This document shows positions 13,020-24,100 of a DNA stretch of 64,000 nucleotides, piece by piece. The notes beneath the pieces are model-generated. The model was not told the origin of the DNA. It searched no databases and saw only the letters and a program-made list of their open reading frames with translations. Each line of letters opens with the position of its first letter. Position 1 is the stretch's first letter. Position numbers and translations under genes: made by a program. Source of the DNA: Amblyornis subalaris (Eukaryota; Chordata; Aves; Passeriformes; Ptilonorhynchidae); assembly GCA_018881555.1 (NCBI GenBank), contig JACAXG010000002.1, positions 21,775,183 to 21,839,182 of the forward strand, read 5' to 3'.

Positions 13020-13900
13020 CTGCCACAGGCTAAATCCATTAGATGGACACACAATCATTTAGAAGCCATTAAATCTTACTTGTGAGAAGAGACTCTCTAG
13101 TTAGAGTTTCACTCTTATCTCTGTTTCCGATCAGAGGAGGAAGTCCTGTTACAGCGATCCTGCCTTGAAGCCTTCCACCGGCATCACGCTCTGCAGGAGA
13201 ACACCCGCCCTCCTCTCCACACCCCTGTGGTGTCCAAAGACCCTGGTAAAGCAAGCTTTGACGATCTGTCTGCCTGATCTCCGTGTTTGCTCCCTTGGGA
13301 GTGGTCGGCTTGCAGCAAGCAAGCTGAAATCCAGGTTTGCTGCGGCAAAGCCTTGCTTCAGACAATATCCCAGCCAGCACAGGACAATTTCTGGGTTTGA
13401 AGCCATGCTCTTTAGGGGAGGAACCTTGCACTTGTGCTGGCTAATGGATGATACACTTCAGTAAGGCGGGGGAGTAGAAGTTAAAGGAGGGCTTTCATAA
13501 TGATGAAATAAATTAATCGGAGTGATTCCGTAGACCAGGTGGTCCCAACAGACACGCTGAGGAGCATCAGTCCATGGGTTATTGAGCCCTTGCTTGCTCT
13601 CCGATCAGCTGCTGCATTCATAACTGCAGCCAGAGGAAATCCTCCGTGAGAGTCCCAGGGACTGGGCGGGGACTCTCTCGCCCCGGGGGGGAAAAAGTTT
13701 GCTGGAAAACAACGCGCGCAGTGGGAGTAGAGACTGGAGGAGATGGCCAACCCAACCCCACCAACAGGAGCAGATGAGGAGCAGGAATTTAAATGGATAA
13801 TCCTATGAACAGCAGAAGCCATGCAGAGAGGATTTTTATGGCTGCCTTGCATGGATTTTCTGCTCCCTAGTAATCTGGCTGATTTTATGCTCAAATGACA
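13020..13900. promoter_or_regulatory. CpG-enriched candidate promoter or first-exon region
   Basis: CpG dinucleotides are noticeably denser here than in the surrounding AT-rich DNA, mainly between about 13130 and 13720. A GC box (GGGCGGGG) lies at 13664-13671. It sits inside an inverted repeat, GAGAGTCCC (13648-13656) against GGGACTCTC (13669-13677). Downstream at 13821-13898 is a 25-codon plus-strand open frame whose ATG has G at -3 and which begins with hydrophobic residues (MQRGFLWLPCMDFLLP). I do not recognise that peptide and the nearest splice donor is weak. Overlapping frames of 99-137 codons on both strands look like by-products of the higher GC content. The segment could be an alternative promoter, a non-coding RNA start or a CpG-rich enhancer. 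Confidence 0.3.
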
Positions 13901-15286
13901 GCATTACCCTTTGTGGAAAGTACTAATGTTGGTGTGCTTCCCACATTTATCTGGGAGCTTTCTCAAGATTTAGGAGGTACAGTGTCATGGAGCTTTCTTA
14001 AGACAGGAGTCCAATATCATGGCAGTTTCTGTTCTGCGTTCAGATGTTTTTGAAATGGACAGTAGCATGGAAAGAGCCACACATATAGACTAGGCAGAGT
14101 TTGCTTACAAAAATCCTACTTTTTAGCAAAACAGATCTCACTTGAAATCTAGCAAGTTTCATGAAAGACTGTAATATAGGTTTGGGGAAAGGTCTCACTC
14201 AACCCTGAACTTTGACTACTTATTTTCATATTGATTTTGCCATCTCTTCTTTTTTTTTTTTTTTTTTTTTTTAAATCAAGCTTGTACCTCGAGGCAATTG
14301 AACTCAATTGTATACCTTGGTGATATCATGCCCATGGAAGGGGCAAAGTTGTGGTCATATGTCAAAGAAGTTTTACAAATTGTTAAAGAAAACTGAAGGG
14401 ATATTTTTCAGGTTATGAATTGTTTTGGGTTTTTCTTTTATTAAAAAAACCCCAACCTTTGCATTTGAACAAAGATTACAAGCAGGCTGAACTTGTACAG
14501 AACAAGTAGCAGAGAAGTTGTCAGCTGCTGTGTTCCAGGCAGGATCACTAGTGGATTTCAGGCATTTCTGTCTTATTCAATCACCATTAACTGCAGCCTG
14601 GAATGCTGACACGATGTGTAGTGAAAGCAAAGAGTGTAAATTGGGCATGATAGAGGTTTCTTGATGGAGGAAGGAAGTAACATAACACTGAACACAGCTC
14701 AAGTTGCACTGTGAGAACAGAATGAATGAGCAAACCAGGTCTCTGTCGCAAGAAAACAGAGAGAAAAAAATAGATAATTAAAAAGAGGTTTAGAAGGAAG
14801 AGTGATGAAATATCTCCATTTTACTTCCTAAACTGATCTTTTGAAAAATAGAAAGAATGCATATAATTTTGAAAGCACATTATGCTTTAGTTAAAATAGC
14901 AAATTAAACAATTACCATTGTTTAATTCAACATTGAATTTAGTGATAGAAATCTTATGCTTAATTGTTAAAGTTTTTTTCCCAAATTTTTCAGGACCACA
15001 ACATTTGTCAGCTCTCAGGAACACATATTCAGAGCTTCTGACAGGGATCTTCAAATGCTCCTGCCAGTGTGCTGAGAACCCAATACACCCAGTGAGCAGG
15101 AGTTCAGGATGTAGGCCCCACTGGACAATGAAATTCCTAAACCCTGCGGGCCTAAAGTTCCTGCAGTGTATTTTAATATGTGAAAAGCTTCTTGAAGCTC
15201 TGTCCTCAGGTTTATGACATTATTGGTTGCTGAGGTTTGAACAAAATTTTTGGAAGCATACTTCTCAAAAACCCCACATATCATTA
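13901..15286. other. Unique non-coding DNA with long T-run
   Basis: No gene or transposon was recognised. A run of about 23 T lies at 14250-14272. Otherwise the stretch is AT-rich unique sequence. Confidence 0.55.
14250..14272. repeat. Poly-T homopolymer
   Basis: This is an uninterrupted run of about 23 T, the longest homopolymer in the window. No transposon body was recognised immediately on either side, so it is listed as a simple repeat and not as a retroposon tail. Confidence 0.85.
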
Positions 15287-15583
15287 TCTTTTTACAAGGG
15301 TGTGTAGTGATAAGACAAGGGCAAATGGTTTCAATCTGAAAGAGGGTAAATTTAGATTAGATATTAGAAAGAAATTCTTCACTTTGTGAGGGTGGTGAGG
15401 CACCAGAACAGGTTGTCCAGAGAAGTTGTGGCTGCCTCGTTCCTGGAAGTGTTCAAGGCCAGGTTGGATGGGCAACCTGGTCTAGTGCAAGGTGTCCCTA
15501 CCGATGGCAGGGGGTTGGAACTAGATGATCTTTAAGGTGTCTTCCAATGCAAACCATTCTATGGTGATTCTATGATGATTCTG
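15287..15583 (+). mobile_element. CR1 LINE, 5'-truncated 3' end
   Basis: This 0.3-kb piece is a CR1 non-LTR retrotransposon remnant covering the end of ORF2 and the 3' untranslated region. It shows the family phrases 'gataagacaagggcaa', 'agattagatattagaaagaa', 'gaacaggttgtccagagaag' and 'ttggaactagatgatcttta'. The 3' tail has the diagnostic octamer, seen as ATTCTATG, ATTCTATG and ATTCTG spaced 11 bases apart. CR1 copies are usually 5'-truncated because reverse transcription starts at the 3' end, and this copy fits that pattern. It belongs to a different subfamily from the 17.6-kb and 62-kb copies, judging by the diagnostic bases near the end. It is inactive. Confidence 0.93.
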
Positions 15584-17623
15584 TCTGCCGTGTACCTCCT
15601 CAGTGTTCCCCATACAATGAGGTAAAAAGTGACTTCAAATGGGCCCTGGCAATGATCAACTGCTGTTCCTCTGTGCCCCAGCAGACCAGCCCTTCTCCCC
15701 GTTCATCTTCACTCAGTAAGTGTTTCCCTACTCTTGTGCCATGGTGATATATCCATCCTACCAAACAGAGGCTTTGCAAGTGATGGATGGTCCCATGGAT
15801 GCAGGTTAANGGTACGATAAGCCTTGGGGTTCAGCACACCCTGAAATCTCTGTGGACTCCAGGAGAAGCCCCATGGTGACACTTTAGGCTTCTGTGAGAA
15901 AAGCAGACAGAGGGAGACTCAGACACCAGGGGAAAGGTGATGACAAGAAGCAGACTGGTATTTTCCCAGTTTCATTGACTGTGATTCTGTTCCTAAATCC
16001 AAAACACTGAACCTTCTCCCCAGAAAAAGTCTTGGGAATCTTACTGTCCACAGGGATTTTATAATTAACCTGGTTTTGCAATTGCGTTCANCCTCACTGA
16101 AACCAAGGGACTTATAGAAAAAGATTATTTTTATTGTGCGCAGCTAAACTCTTGCTGCCCTAGCAAATAATGTTTCTCTGAAGCCAGTGAAAAATCCCCT
16201 AAACTAGGCAAGACCAGCTCCTTTGCAAGCAGCCAATTCAGAATTACCCTGACGTAAAATCACAAAGAGGTACCGACAAAATTTACAAATCACTCTTTAG
16301 TCTCACCCACTCTTTTCAGAATAAAAAATACTGTTTAGCTGCTCTGAGATTGACAGCCTTGCTCAGATATTCAGCACCATATGAAGAATACTCCAGACAA
16401 GACTGCCATCAAAGTCCATAGTCTACCTCTTAGAGCTGTTATATTATAGACTCCACATTGTTTGTTGTATCTAGCTACACTATGCTACAAAAAAGACTCT
16501 CCTTTTTGTTACATGTCATCTCATTTTAGCTTCATAAAGAAATGTTTAGGTTTCTATCCTTTTGGATGTGACTGGATAATGTCACTTTTTATTTATGAAC
16601 ATATATTTTGAATTTCAACAATAGAACACAAGGACAGACCCAATGAACACCTCTATTATACTTAAGAAATCGAGTTTCTATTCATAAAGAGCTGAGTAGT
16701 GCCTGTTAGATGGTTTCCCATACAAAAACCACTGAATACCTCCAAATGAGGCTGACTATATCAAAACACTAAAACATGAATAGGATTTCTTCTCAAAGGA
16801 AAGACTGAATCAAAGTACAACTATACTGATATGTCTTCTAATACAGCTATTTACAGTCTAAGAAGTGCCTTTACCTTGGCTTAGAATCACTCTGATTTCT
16901 GCTACAATGTTTTTGTCATGAATATGCACCATGTTACACTGAGGAAGGGCTCCTGTGAACAGTGTAAAGGGCACACTTACACACTAATTCTCCTAATAGC
17001 TTGTGATGTTTGCCATGAAATACAATACTTGCCATTTTTCAGACTTAGAGTATCTTAACTGTGTGTTCATATTTTTAATTGCCTGCTAATATTTTCAAAA
17101 TATATGTACATGAACAAAAGTAACTGTAATAATCCTTGATAATAATTTTTCAAGAACTATTCAAGAAAAGAAGACTTAATTCTCCAGTTCAGTGACAAAA
17201 AGAGTCTCTTGAGTGTCAAGTCTTAACCAAAACAATGGAAAATGAAGGGGAGAAAATATTTCACTTGCTGTAGAAGGCACATGCAACCTTATCAAATTGC
17301 ACATCAGGTAACAAAACAATTTCTTAGTNGAAATTTCCAAAGATAGAAATTTGTCTGGGATGCAAGCACATGTTCCAGGCAATACATATAATTGTCTTTT
17401 TTCCCAAGGAGAATTTTATCTTTTGCAAGGGTTATGCAAANTATTATGATTGATCTGTTAGTGCTTAATATCTCCTGTGTTTAGTTTGAAGTATAAGACA
17501 GTGTGCAGACTAATGGAAAGCCTGGCTCAGCAGCTGAAGCAAACCTTTGCTGAGGATGAAGGTGAAGCACAGGCATTGCTAATCCAGCTCTGTGATGCTC
17601 GAGTCTCTTTATGCCCNAAAAAA
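15584..17623. other. Unique non-coding DNA, no gene recognised
   Basis: No exon or transposon could be supported. Isolated Ns occur at 15810, 16091, 17330, 17442 and 17617, which marks the start of the N-rich part of the window. Confidence 0.55.
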
Positions 17624-18180
17624 AGAAGGTGATCCTGCCCCTCTGGATCCTACTGGAGCCTAGTGAGGGCATATCTGGAGTAGCGTGTTTAGTTCTGGGC
17701 TCCTTGGTACAAGAGACACATGGAGCTCCTGGAGCAACTTCAGCACAGGGCTACAAAGATGATTAAGGGACTGGAGCATCTCTCTTACAAGGAAAGGCTG
17801 AGGGAGCTGGGCCTGTTCAGCCTTGAAAAGAGATGTCTGAGAGGGAACCTCATCAATGTCTCCTAAGTATCTGAAGGGAGGGTGCCAAGAGAATGGATCC
17901 AGGCTCTGCTCGGTGGTGCCAAGCAATAGGACAAGAGGCAATGGGCAGAAACTGATGCACAGGAAGTTCCACNTGAATATGAGGAAGAACTTCTTTATTG
18001 TGCAGTGACTCTGCACTGGAACAGGTTGCTCCAAGAGCTTGTGGAGTCTCCCTCACTGGAGATATTCAAGAACCACCTGGACACAATCCTGTGCCGTGTG
18101 CTCTGGGATGACCCTGCTTTAGCAGGGATGTTGGACCTGATGACTCACTGAGGTCCCTTCCAACTTTACGCATTCTGTGA
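17624..18180 (+). mobile_element. CR1 LINE, 5'-truncated, intact 3' tail
   Basis: This 0.56-kb CR1 copy starts near 'ggtgatcctgcccctct' in the distal part of ORF2 and runs to a clean 3' end, 'ttccaactttacgcattctg', with the ATTCTGTG octamer at 18172-18179. The phrases 'ctggagcatctctcttac', 'gagggagctgggcctgttca' and 'cagaaactgatgcacagga' are nearly identical to the corresponding part of the 62.8-63.26 kb copy. The two are therefore members of one subfamily. In-frame stops and frameshifts abolish coding, and one N (17973) lies inside. The 5' truncation is typical of CR1 insertion. No target-site duplication was recognised, as is usual for this family. Confidence 0.95.
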
Positions 18181-20849
18181 AAAACCAGAAAGCAACATCA
18201 AGGGCTGGCAAGAACATAGACGATGGCTGTTCTGCTGGGTTTTCAAAAAAATGAGGCCACAATAACCCATCCAATTACTAATAACTGCTAGAGCATACAT
18301 CAGTGAATAGGTTCCCTACTTCAGCCTCACATGTAAGGAAAGGATGAGTATTTCATTGTAAAGTGAATATAAGCCCAGAGGAAGGAAAAAAAGTGGTTTT
18401 CTTCCCCAACCTAAAGTTTAAAAGAAAAAGTTCTGTCATTTAGTGATGCAACAAACTTTTGTTGAAAGCTTCTGTTTAAAATGTTCAAGTTCAAGGAGAT
18501 TTTTGGCTTATAAGGAGTTATTGTTGTCATTGTTGCTTTGAAAGATCTAAAACTCTCAAGCACAGTGACATGTGCTTCAACAGCAAAGCCATTTAGAAAC
18601 AGCAGTATTCCTGCTAATGGAAGTACTGTTCAAAGGAAGAACATTACTCCTTAGTTTTCCTCCATAGCCAGCATTTGCTAGAAGGAAAGAGACNCTGAAC
18701 TCTGGTTTGTGGTGTGTAAATGTTAGATTACATTTAGCAAGTGAAAGTCAGAAGTGCTTTCTATGTTGCTTTCTATTTAATGGCATCTGCTCTAAGACAG
18801 AGGTTGTTTGTTGTTCCTTCTCCTCTAAAATACATGTTTTAATCACCAAAGCAATTCTGCTAGATTTCTCTGAGTGGGAGCATCCCACAGTGGATATCTA
18901 TGTCTACCTGTTTCACTTGATTTCTGCACATTATTAATAGTTATCCTGATTTATGGAAATTATATAGAATAAATTATTTTTATGAAGGTTTATTATTTGC
19001 AGAGTAATAGAGGCAGGGATCAGTTACAGCCAGCTAGAAGGGGAGTTATTGCCCACTGTTAATAAATCTGCCAGTCGCTACTAAACCCTTGCTATACCCC
19101 ACAGAAATTTTAATCAGCATCCTTGTAGATTACCCATTACCCTACTGTACAAATTCTTCCCTGAGTTTCCTCTCCTCATATGCAACGACAGTGCAGGACT
19201 GAAGAACTAGCTTTTGACTGCAGGAGGCCTTATTTTAGGGCCTTTACACGTCGGAGGTTTCCTGTCCATTCTCACAGAAGTTGGACAAGGTCAGTCCCAG
19301 CCCCTGGGGTCTGGAAGTAGATTTTTTGTGCCCCATGAGTTTGATGCCAGAGAAGAGAACAAGCCCCAGTAATGAGACAATCTGTCTTTGAATTTCTGCT
19401 GCCTTATGCAGAAACCCTGTGAAGCCCGAAGTTTCATAGCCCTATGTCTTGTCTCTCAAGGTGCATCTTCTTGGGTGGGAACTGGCAATCTGCTCTACTA
19501 AATAACAGTGCAGAGACTGAGTTAGGGAGTGGCAGGTCCTTGATAAGGTTCAAACTCCCAATGTCTAGCCTCCAGGCTCTGCAGGCTCTGCAGGCTCTGC
19601 ATGCTCTGCAGGCTCTGCAGGCTCTGCAGGCGTGCATGTAGCCTTCACTGTCCTTGAGGGGCTCAGCTAGAAACCCAAAGGATCAGCAAGACCAGGATCA
19701 CGCAAGCAGGAGCATGACTCCATAGGCGGGTAAGTGCATGCACTCAAGATCAAAGTAGAAAAGGAGAGAGACATCTTCTCTGAACCCTGATTCCTACCAA
19801 AAACACTTTTGATGAAAAATAGATATGCACTTCAAGGCCAAGGGCCAGAGCACAGGGCTTTCTCTCCCTGCTTCACCAGGATGCAAAGCACAAGCTTATT
19901 TTCGCTCTGGCTGACCCCATCAACTGCTGAAGAGTGGCAGAGCCTCAGTGCATGTATGGACAGTACTTCTGACAATTGCAGGTTTAAGATGCATTTTGCA
20001 TGGAAGAAACACCACTTATTACACACTGCCCAATGTGAAGTAGCGTTTTCATGCGTTGATTCTACAGCCATCACCACAAGTGGTGATTTGGGTTCTTCTT
20101 AGGCTTCCTTAAGTCAGCAAGCAATTTCAAAGGTGGTTTCACTTTCAGTTTCAGATTAGCCAGATTGCTTCAGAGAGCCTAGCAAATCTGTAATTCACTG
20201 ACCGAAAGTACATTTCAAGAGCTTAATAAAGNAGTGGTAATTTGCATTTCATCTCTTCTTACTAAACACATAGATTATTTAATAAACTGTGGAAAAACTA
20301 CTTGCCAATGGAAGTTCCCTGACANGTACCATAATGTAAATCAGGTTAAAAACACCCACTGTGTCACTCTCTGCCCCTGTAGTTCCGTGGCCCAGGTGAG
20401 ACCCAAGCTTGTGCCACACTTGCTCTCTTGGTCCTCATCTGGTTCCACTGTGACATGAACCATCCTGAGCCATTAACAGCACCGTTTGTAATTCTTCCAA
20501 AGCCAACCTGATCTCAGTAGCTATCCCACAGACTTCTCAACATCCGAAAAAATGGTCTATTTCACTAACACACTACAGACCAGAAACAGTGGGATTTGAC
20601 TTTTCTACATGGCTACCTCCATGTTGGTACTACACAGCCCCAGTCACCCAGACTTCTGCTGCATCAGAGATGCAGGTTAGTTCAGTCTGCTGAAATTTAG
20701 CAGCAGGCTGATTATGAGTGAATTGAAAATATTTATTTGAACAATTTAGGAAATAAACTGGTGTTGACAGCCTAGTACAACANGACTATTCAGCTAAATT
20801 AAAGGAAAACAGGAGGAGCTGCTACTCCTGAATGTGTGTTGAATTCAAC
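18181..20849. other. Unique non-coding DNA with one minisatellite
   Basis: No gene was recognised. The only structured element is the 9-bp minisatellite at 19573-19626. Single Ns occur at 18694, 20232, 20325 and 20783. Confidence 0.55.
19573..19626. repeat. 9-bp minisatellite (CAGGCTCTG)n
   Basis: Six consecutive 9-base units are present, five of them exact CAGGCTCTG and the fourth with one change (CATGCTCTG), followed by a partial unit. Because 9 is a multiple of three, the array stays open in several frames, for example as Leu-Gln-Ala or Cys-Arg-Ala repeats on opposite strands. This explains the two 65-67-codon open frames that cross it. No coding evidence supports either. Confidence 0.92.
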
Positions 20850-21180
20850 TTTGCTTAATTCTATTTTACTTGAAATATATCAGAGCTTTGGCGTATAAAT
20901 TATCAATGGCAGGCTAACAGTAACCACATCCTCATTATTTCCATGCTCAGTTATGTGGTTAATTCACAGAAGTGTTAAAGAGGTTGCAATCTGATGGTGG
21001 AAACTTTCTGTTTGTTCTGTTTGAGCTTCATTGTGACTCTTTAATTATTAAACTTACATCAGCGTGTGAAGAGCTGTTTCAGGGTGTGATTGTAATTTGA
21101 TATGATTATTTGGTGGTAAAGGCTTTGAAATGTGTCTTGCCTCACACTGAGTTGCTTCAGAAAAGAAGGAATTAATTGTC
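20850..21180. promoter_or_regulatory. Candidate conserved non-coding element
   Basis: This AT-rich unique block has several homeodomain-type cores (TTAATTATTAA near 21041, GAATTAATTG near 21169) and a GTGTGATTGTAATTTG stretch near 21084. There is no coding frame, CpG enrichment or transposon match. An enhancer-like role is inferred only from composition and motif density. Confidence 0.25.
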
Positions 21181-24100
21181 AGCTCTATGGATAGTCAAAG
21201 CTCAGCTCTAATCTAAGACAGGAGCATTTGCAATGAGACATTTTTCTGATCATAACTGCCTGGAGATGCTTTGAGATTCTCTAAGGCGCTGGGGAAAGCT
21301 GTGTGGGGCTGGCAGACACAGGAGCAACAGATCCTTTTCTGAAGCAGTAAGGGGTCAGGTTGTCAAAACAGTCTTTAGACAAATTCTGGACAAAGTTACA
21401 GACTAGATTGAATATGACACTGAGGGGGAAGATGTGTATACTCACTCCTGATGTATATTGGTTAAATAGACTTGGGAGAAGGTAGAATTGTGATTTTTTC
21501 CCCCTTCTCCATCACCATCTCACCATCTGGCAAAGAACCTGCTACCCCAAGTTCTGCATCCTGCATCCACCCCCTTTCCCCTTTGGGAGGAGGGTCCCCT
21601 TCTTCCCACCCACTCCCCAGCGCGGGAATCCAAGCCGTTTTCTTACCACTGAGTAATCCTATACACAAGGGGATTTTGGCATTAGCCTGTTTACTTCTTT
21701 CTTACTCAGCACTACACTGGAAGGATTAGTGTGAAAATGAACTGCAAGTGCAAAGTGACAAAATGGGTCTCTGGCTTACAGTTTCATAGCTCAGCCTGAG
21801 CACACACAATGGAGTCCCTTGGATTTGTTTTTGTTTTCTTTTTCCTTTTTTTTTTTTTTACTCATTTACAGACAGCACAAGAATTTTAAGAATATGTAGA
21901 ATGTCAAAATTGNCACCTCTAATCCTTCTCAGACAAGGGAAATGGTGTTTCTCCAGCTCCCCATCCTCCTCTACCTGGATTAGCCACGGACTAACAAAAG
22001 CAGTGAATTTTCACTAAGGTTTAGTGCCTAAAACAGGGCTGGGTGACATCCAAGACAGGCCAGGTGAGTTTAATGTTTTGTCTATTGATGTCTTGCCAGC
22101 AATACAACCGCATCTTCAAAGGCACCATGTCACTCAGCCATCCCTTAGAGGGCTCAGTGCTCTTAAGTTGTATAAGTAGTTTTAAGTTAAAATAAGTTCA
22201 CATTGACAAATACTATGTGTTTCACAACAGCCTCATACACCCCTCTCCTCTATCAGCGTACGTGAGAGTTTCGGACCAAGGAAGTGCCCAACTCAAACTG
22301 GACCCCTGGAATTCTTGCTGTGTCCAAGTTCTAGTCACTTTTCATTGCAGAAGTCCATAATCACAGTTGGAAACCATTTTTCCCTACTGCATCTTGTGCT
22401 TAGCTGGGACAATATCAGCTGATACAGCAGCANACACCACTTGACGGCCACTGTGACCAACAAGAGTCCATCATGAGTTTCCATGAAGCTGGCTGCCTCT
22501 TGTGTTGTCATATAAATTAACGTGGGACATTTTGGTATTCCCAAATATTTTTATTAACATGTGTCCTCATTGTCTGAAAGTTAGTGCCAAAACACAAAAG
22601 CATTTTTCTTGCCAGATATGTACTCTGGGTGAGTTCAGAAACAGAGAACATCACTTGTTAAGTTGTTTTTGAGGAACTCAGAAATGACTGTGGAAGTACC
22701 AGACTGGCCGAGTGTTTGCCGTAGCTCTTGCACTGGGACAGCTGTACACAGCCTCCTGGTGACACCAAACAGAAAACCTCCCAGCTTGGTTATTATAAAT
22801 CAACATCCCAGAAGTTTCAGCAGTTCTATTCCTTTTGCATGCATCAACCAGTTTTAGGACAATTACACCAAAGTTGAACTTAGGCAGCCACATCTCATCT
22901 GGATATATAGTACTTTTACCTGGGCTATCACGACCAAAAATGAATTAGATTTGTAATGGAATCTTTAAAAAGAACAACATTTTACCAATGGAAAACAACA
23001 ATAAAATGTATAATCAGTTGCCCAGTAAAATGTTTTCTCATTAGAATAGAGAGACAGAAAAAGAGGAGGCATCTTTTAGATACAGGATTAAACACACAGA
23101 AAAGCTAAATTCATATATATATTTGTGTGCATATTTGCATAAATTAGACTTTGAAAGGAGCAATTATTATTTATAAAGCAAAATCAAACTAAAACCAAAC
23201 TGCACAAACGAAATTGTACTTTCTCCATTTTCTAGCTAAAACTTGTCATTGTATCCCTATTGACAAAAGTAACTGATAAGCACATTAGCAAGTAATTAGT
23301 AAGACGCACTGTCTGTAATGTGAATGAAAAATCAGTATTTTTCCCTTATTCCTCAAAGACTTTATATGAAGATGCTGAAACAGTGCCTGATGTAAAGCTT
23401 TTGTCATTTTACTAGCTCTCTGTGTGTGAAGGATTACAATAAAAAGTAAAACTAAACTGCAGTTGTCCAGCTGCATCAACATAGAACATTGTGCTATTCT
23501 TGCTTCCTAATTATCATAATTGACCAGAAGCCAGAGTTTACAGGTTGTTAGGCACTAGCCCACTGGAAGTCCTGGAGTGTAGGAAACTACATCAGTAAAA
23601 TATGGCAATGACAGAGAGGGCACAAAAACACACCTTTTGAAATCTGAAACTAATTGATTTCTAAGATTTACCCACAAAGTGTCTTCCAAATGCAGAGAAC
23701 ACCTGCACTGTCAGCACATCGGGGTCTATACTCAGCAACCTGCCTGTGCACTGGGTCAGCCCTTTGCAATAACATCTAGGAAAGTTCTGGGAAGATGCAA
23801 GACTCTCCTCTATCATACCAGTTTCCTAATAAGCCTCACAAGCTGCCTTCTCTCTGGGCATAANAAGGATTCCTGATGAATGTGGACCAGGCCTGTCTTT
23901 GCACTTGGACACACAAAAGTACCCTTGCTCAAGCCGTAGTCACTTAGGTCATCTTATTTGCACAAAAACATGGTCAGTGCTTACAGAGAAGTAAAGTATC
24001 GAAAAAGCTGTTGAAAAGGCTGGAGGGCTTAAGAATTTGTGGTCAAACCTCCGAGCTGTCACAGAGGATGTTCGGTTTCACTTCTTACCATAGATTGTTT

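Noticed and set aside
13481..13894. 137-codon minus-strand open frame in the CpG-enriched segment
   Set aside because: Higher GC content lengthens frames by chance, and opposite-strand frames are nearly as long. No domain was recognised.
14250..14272. Poly-T as the reversed tail of a retroposed gene copy
   Set aside because: No recognisable gene-derived sequence lies on the side where the body would be.
20240..20247. Perfect octamer ATTTGCAT
   Set aside because: Single 8-mers like this are expected by chance in 64 kb. No neighbouring sites support a regulatory element.
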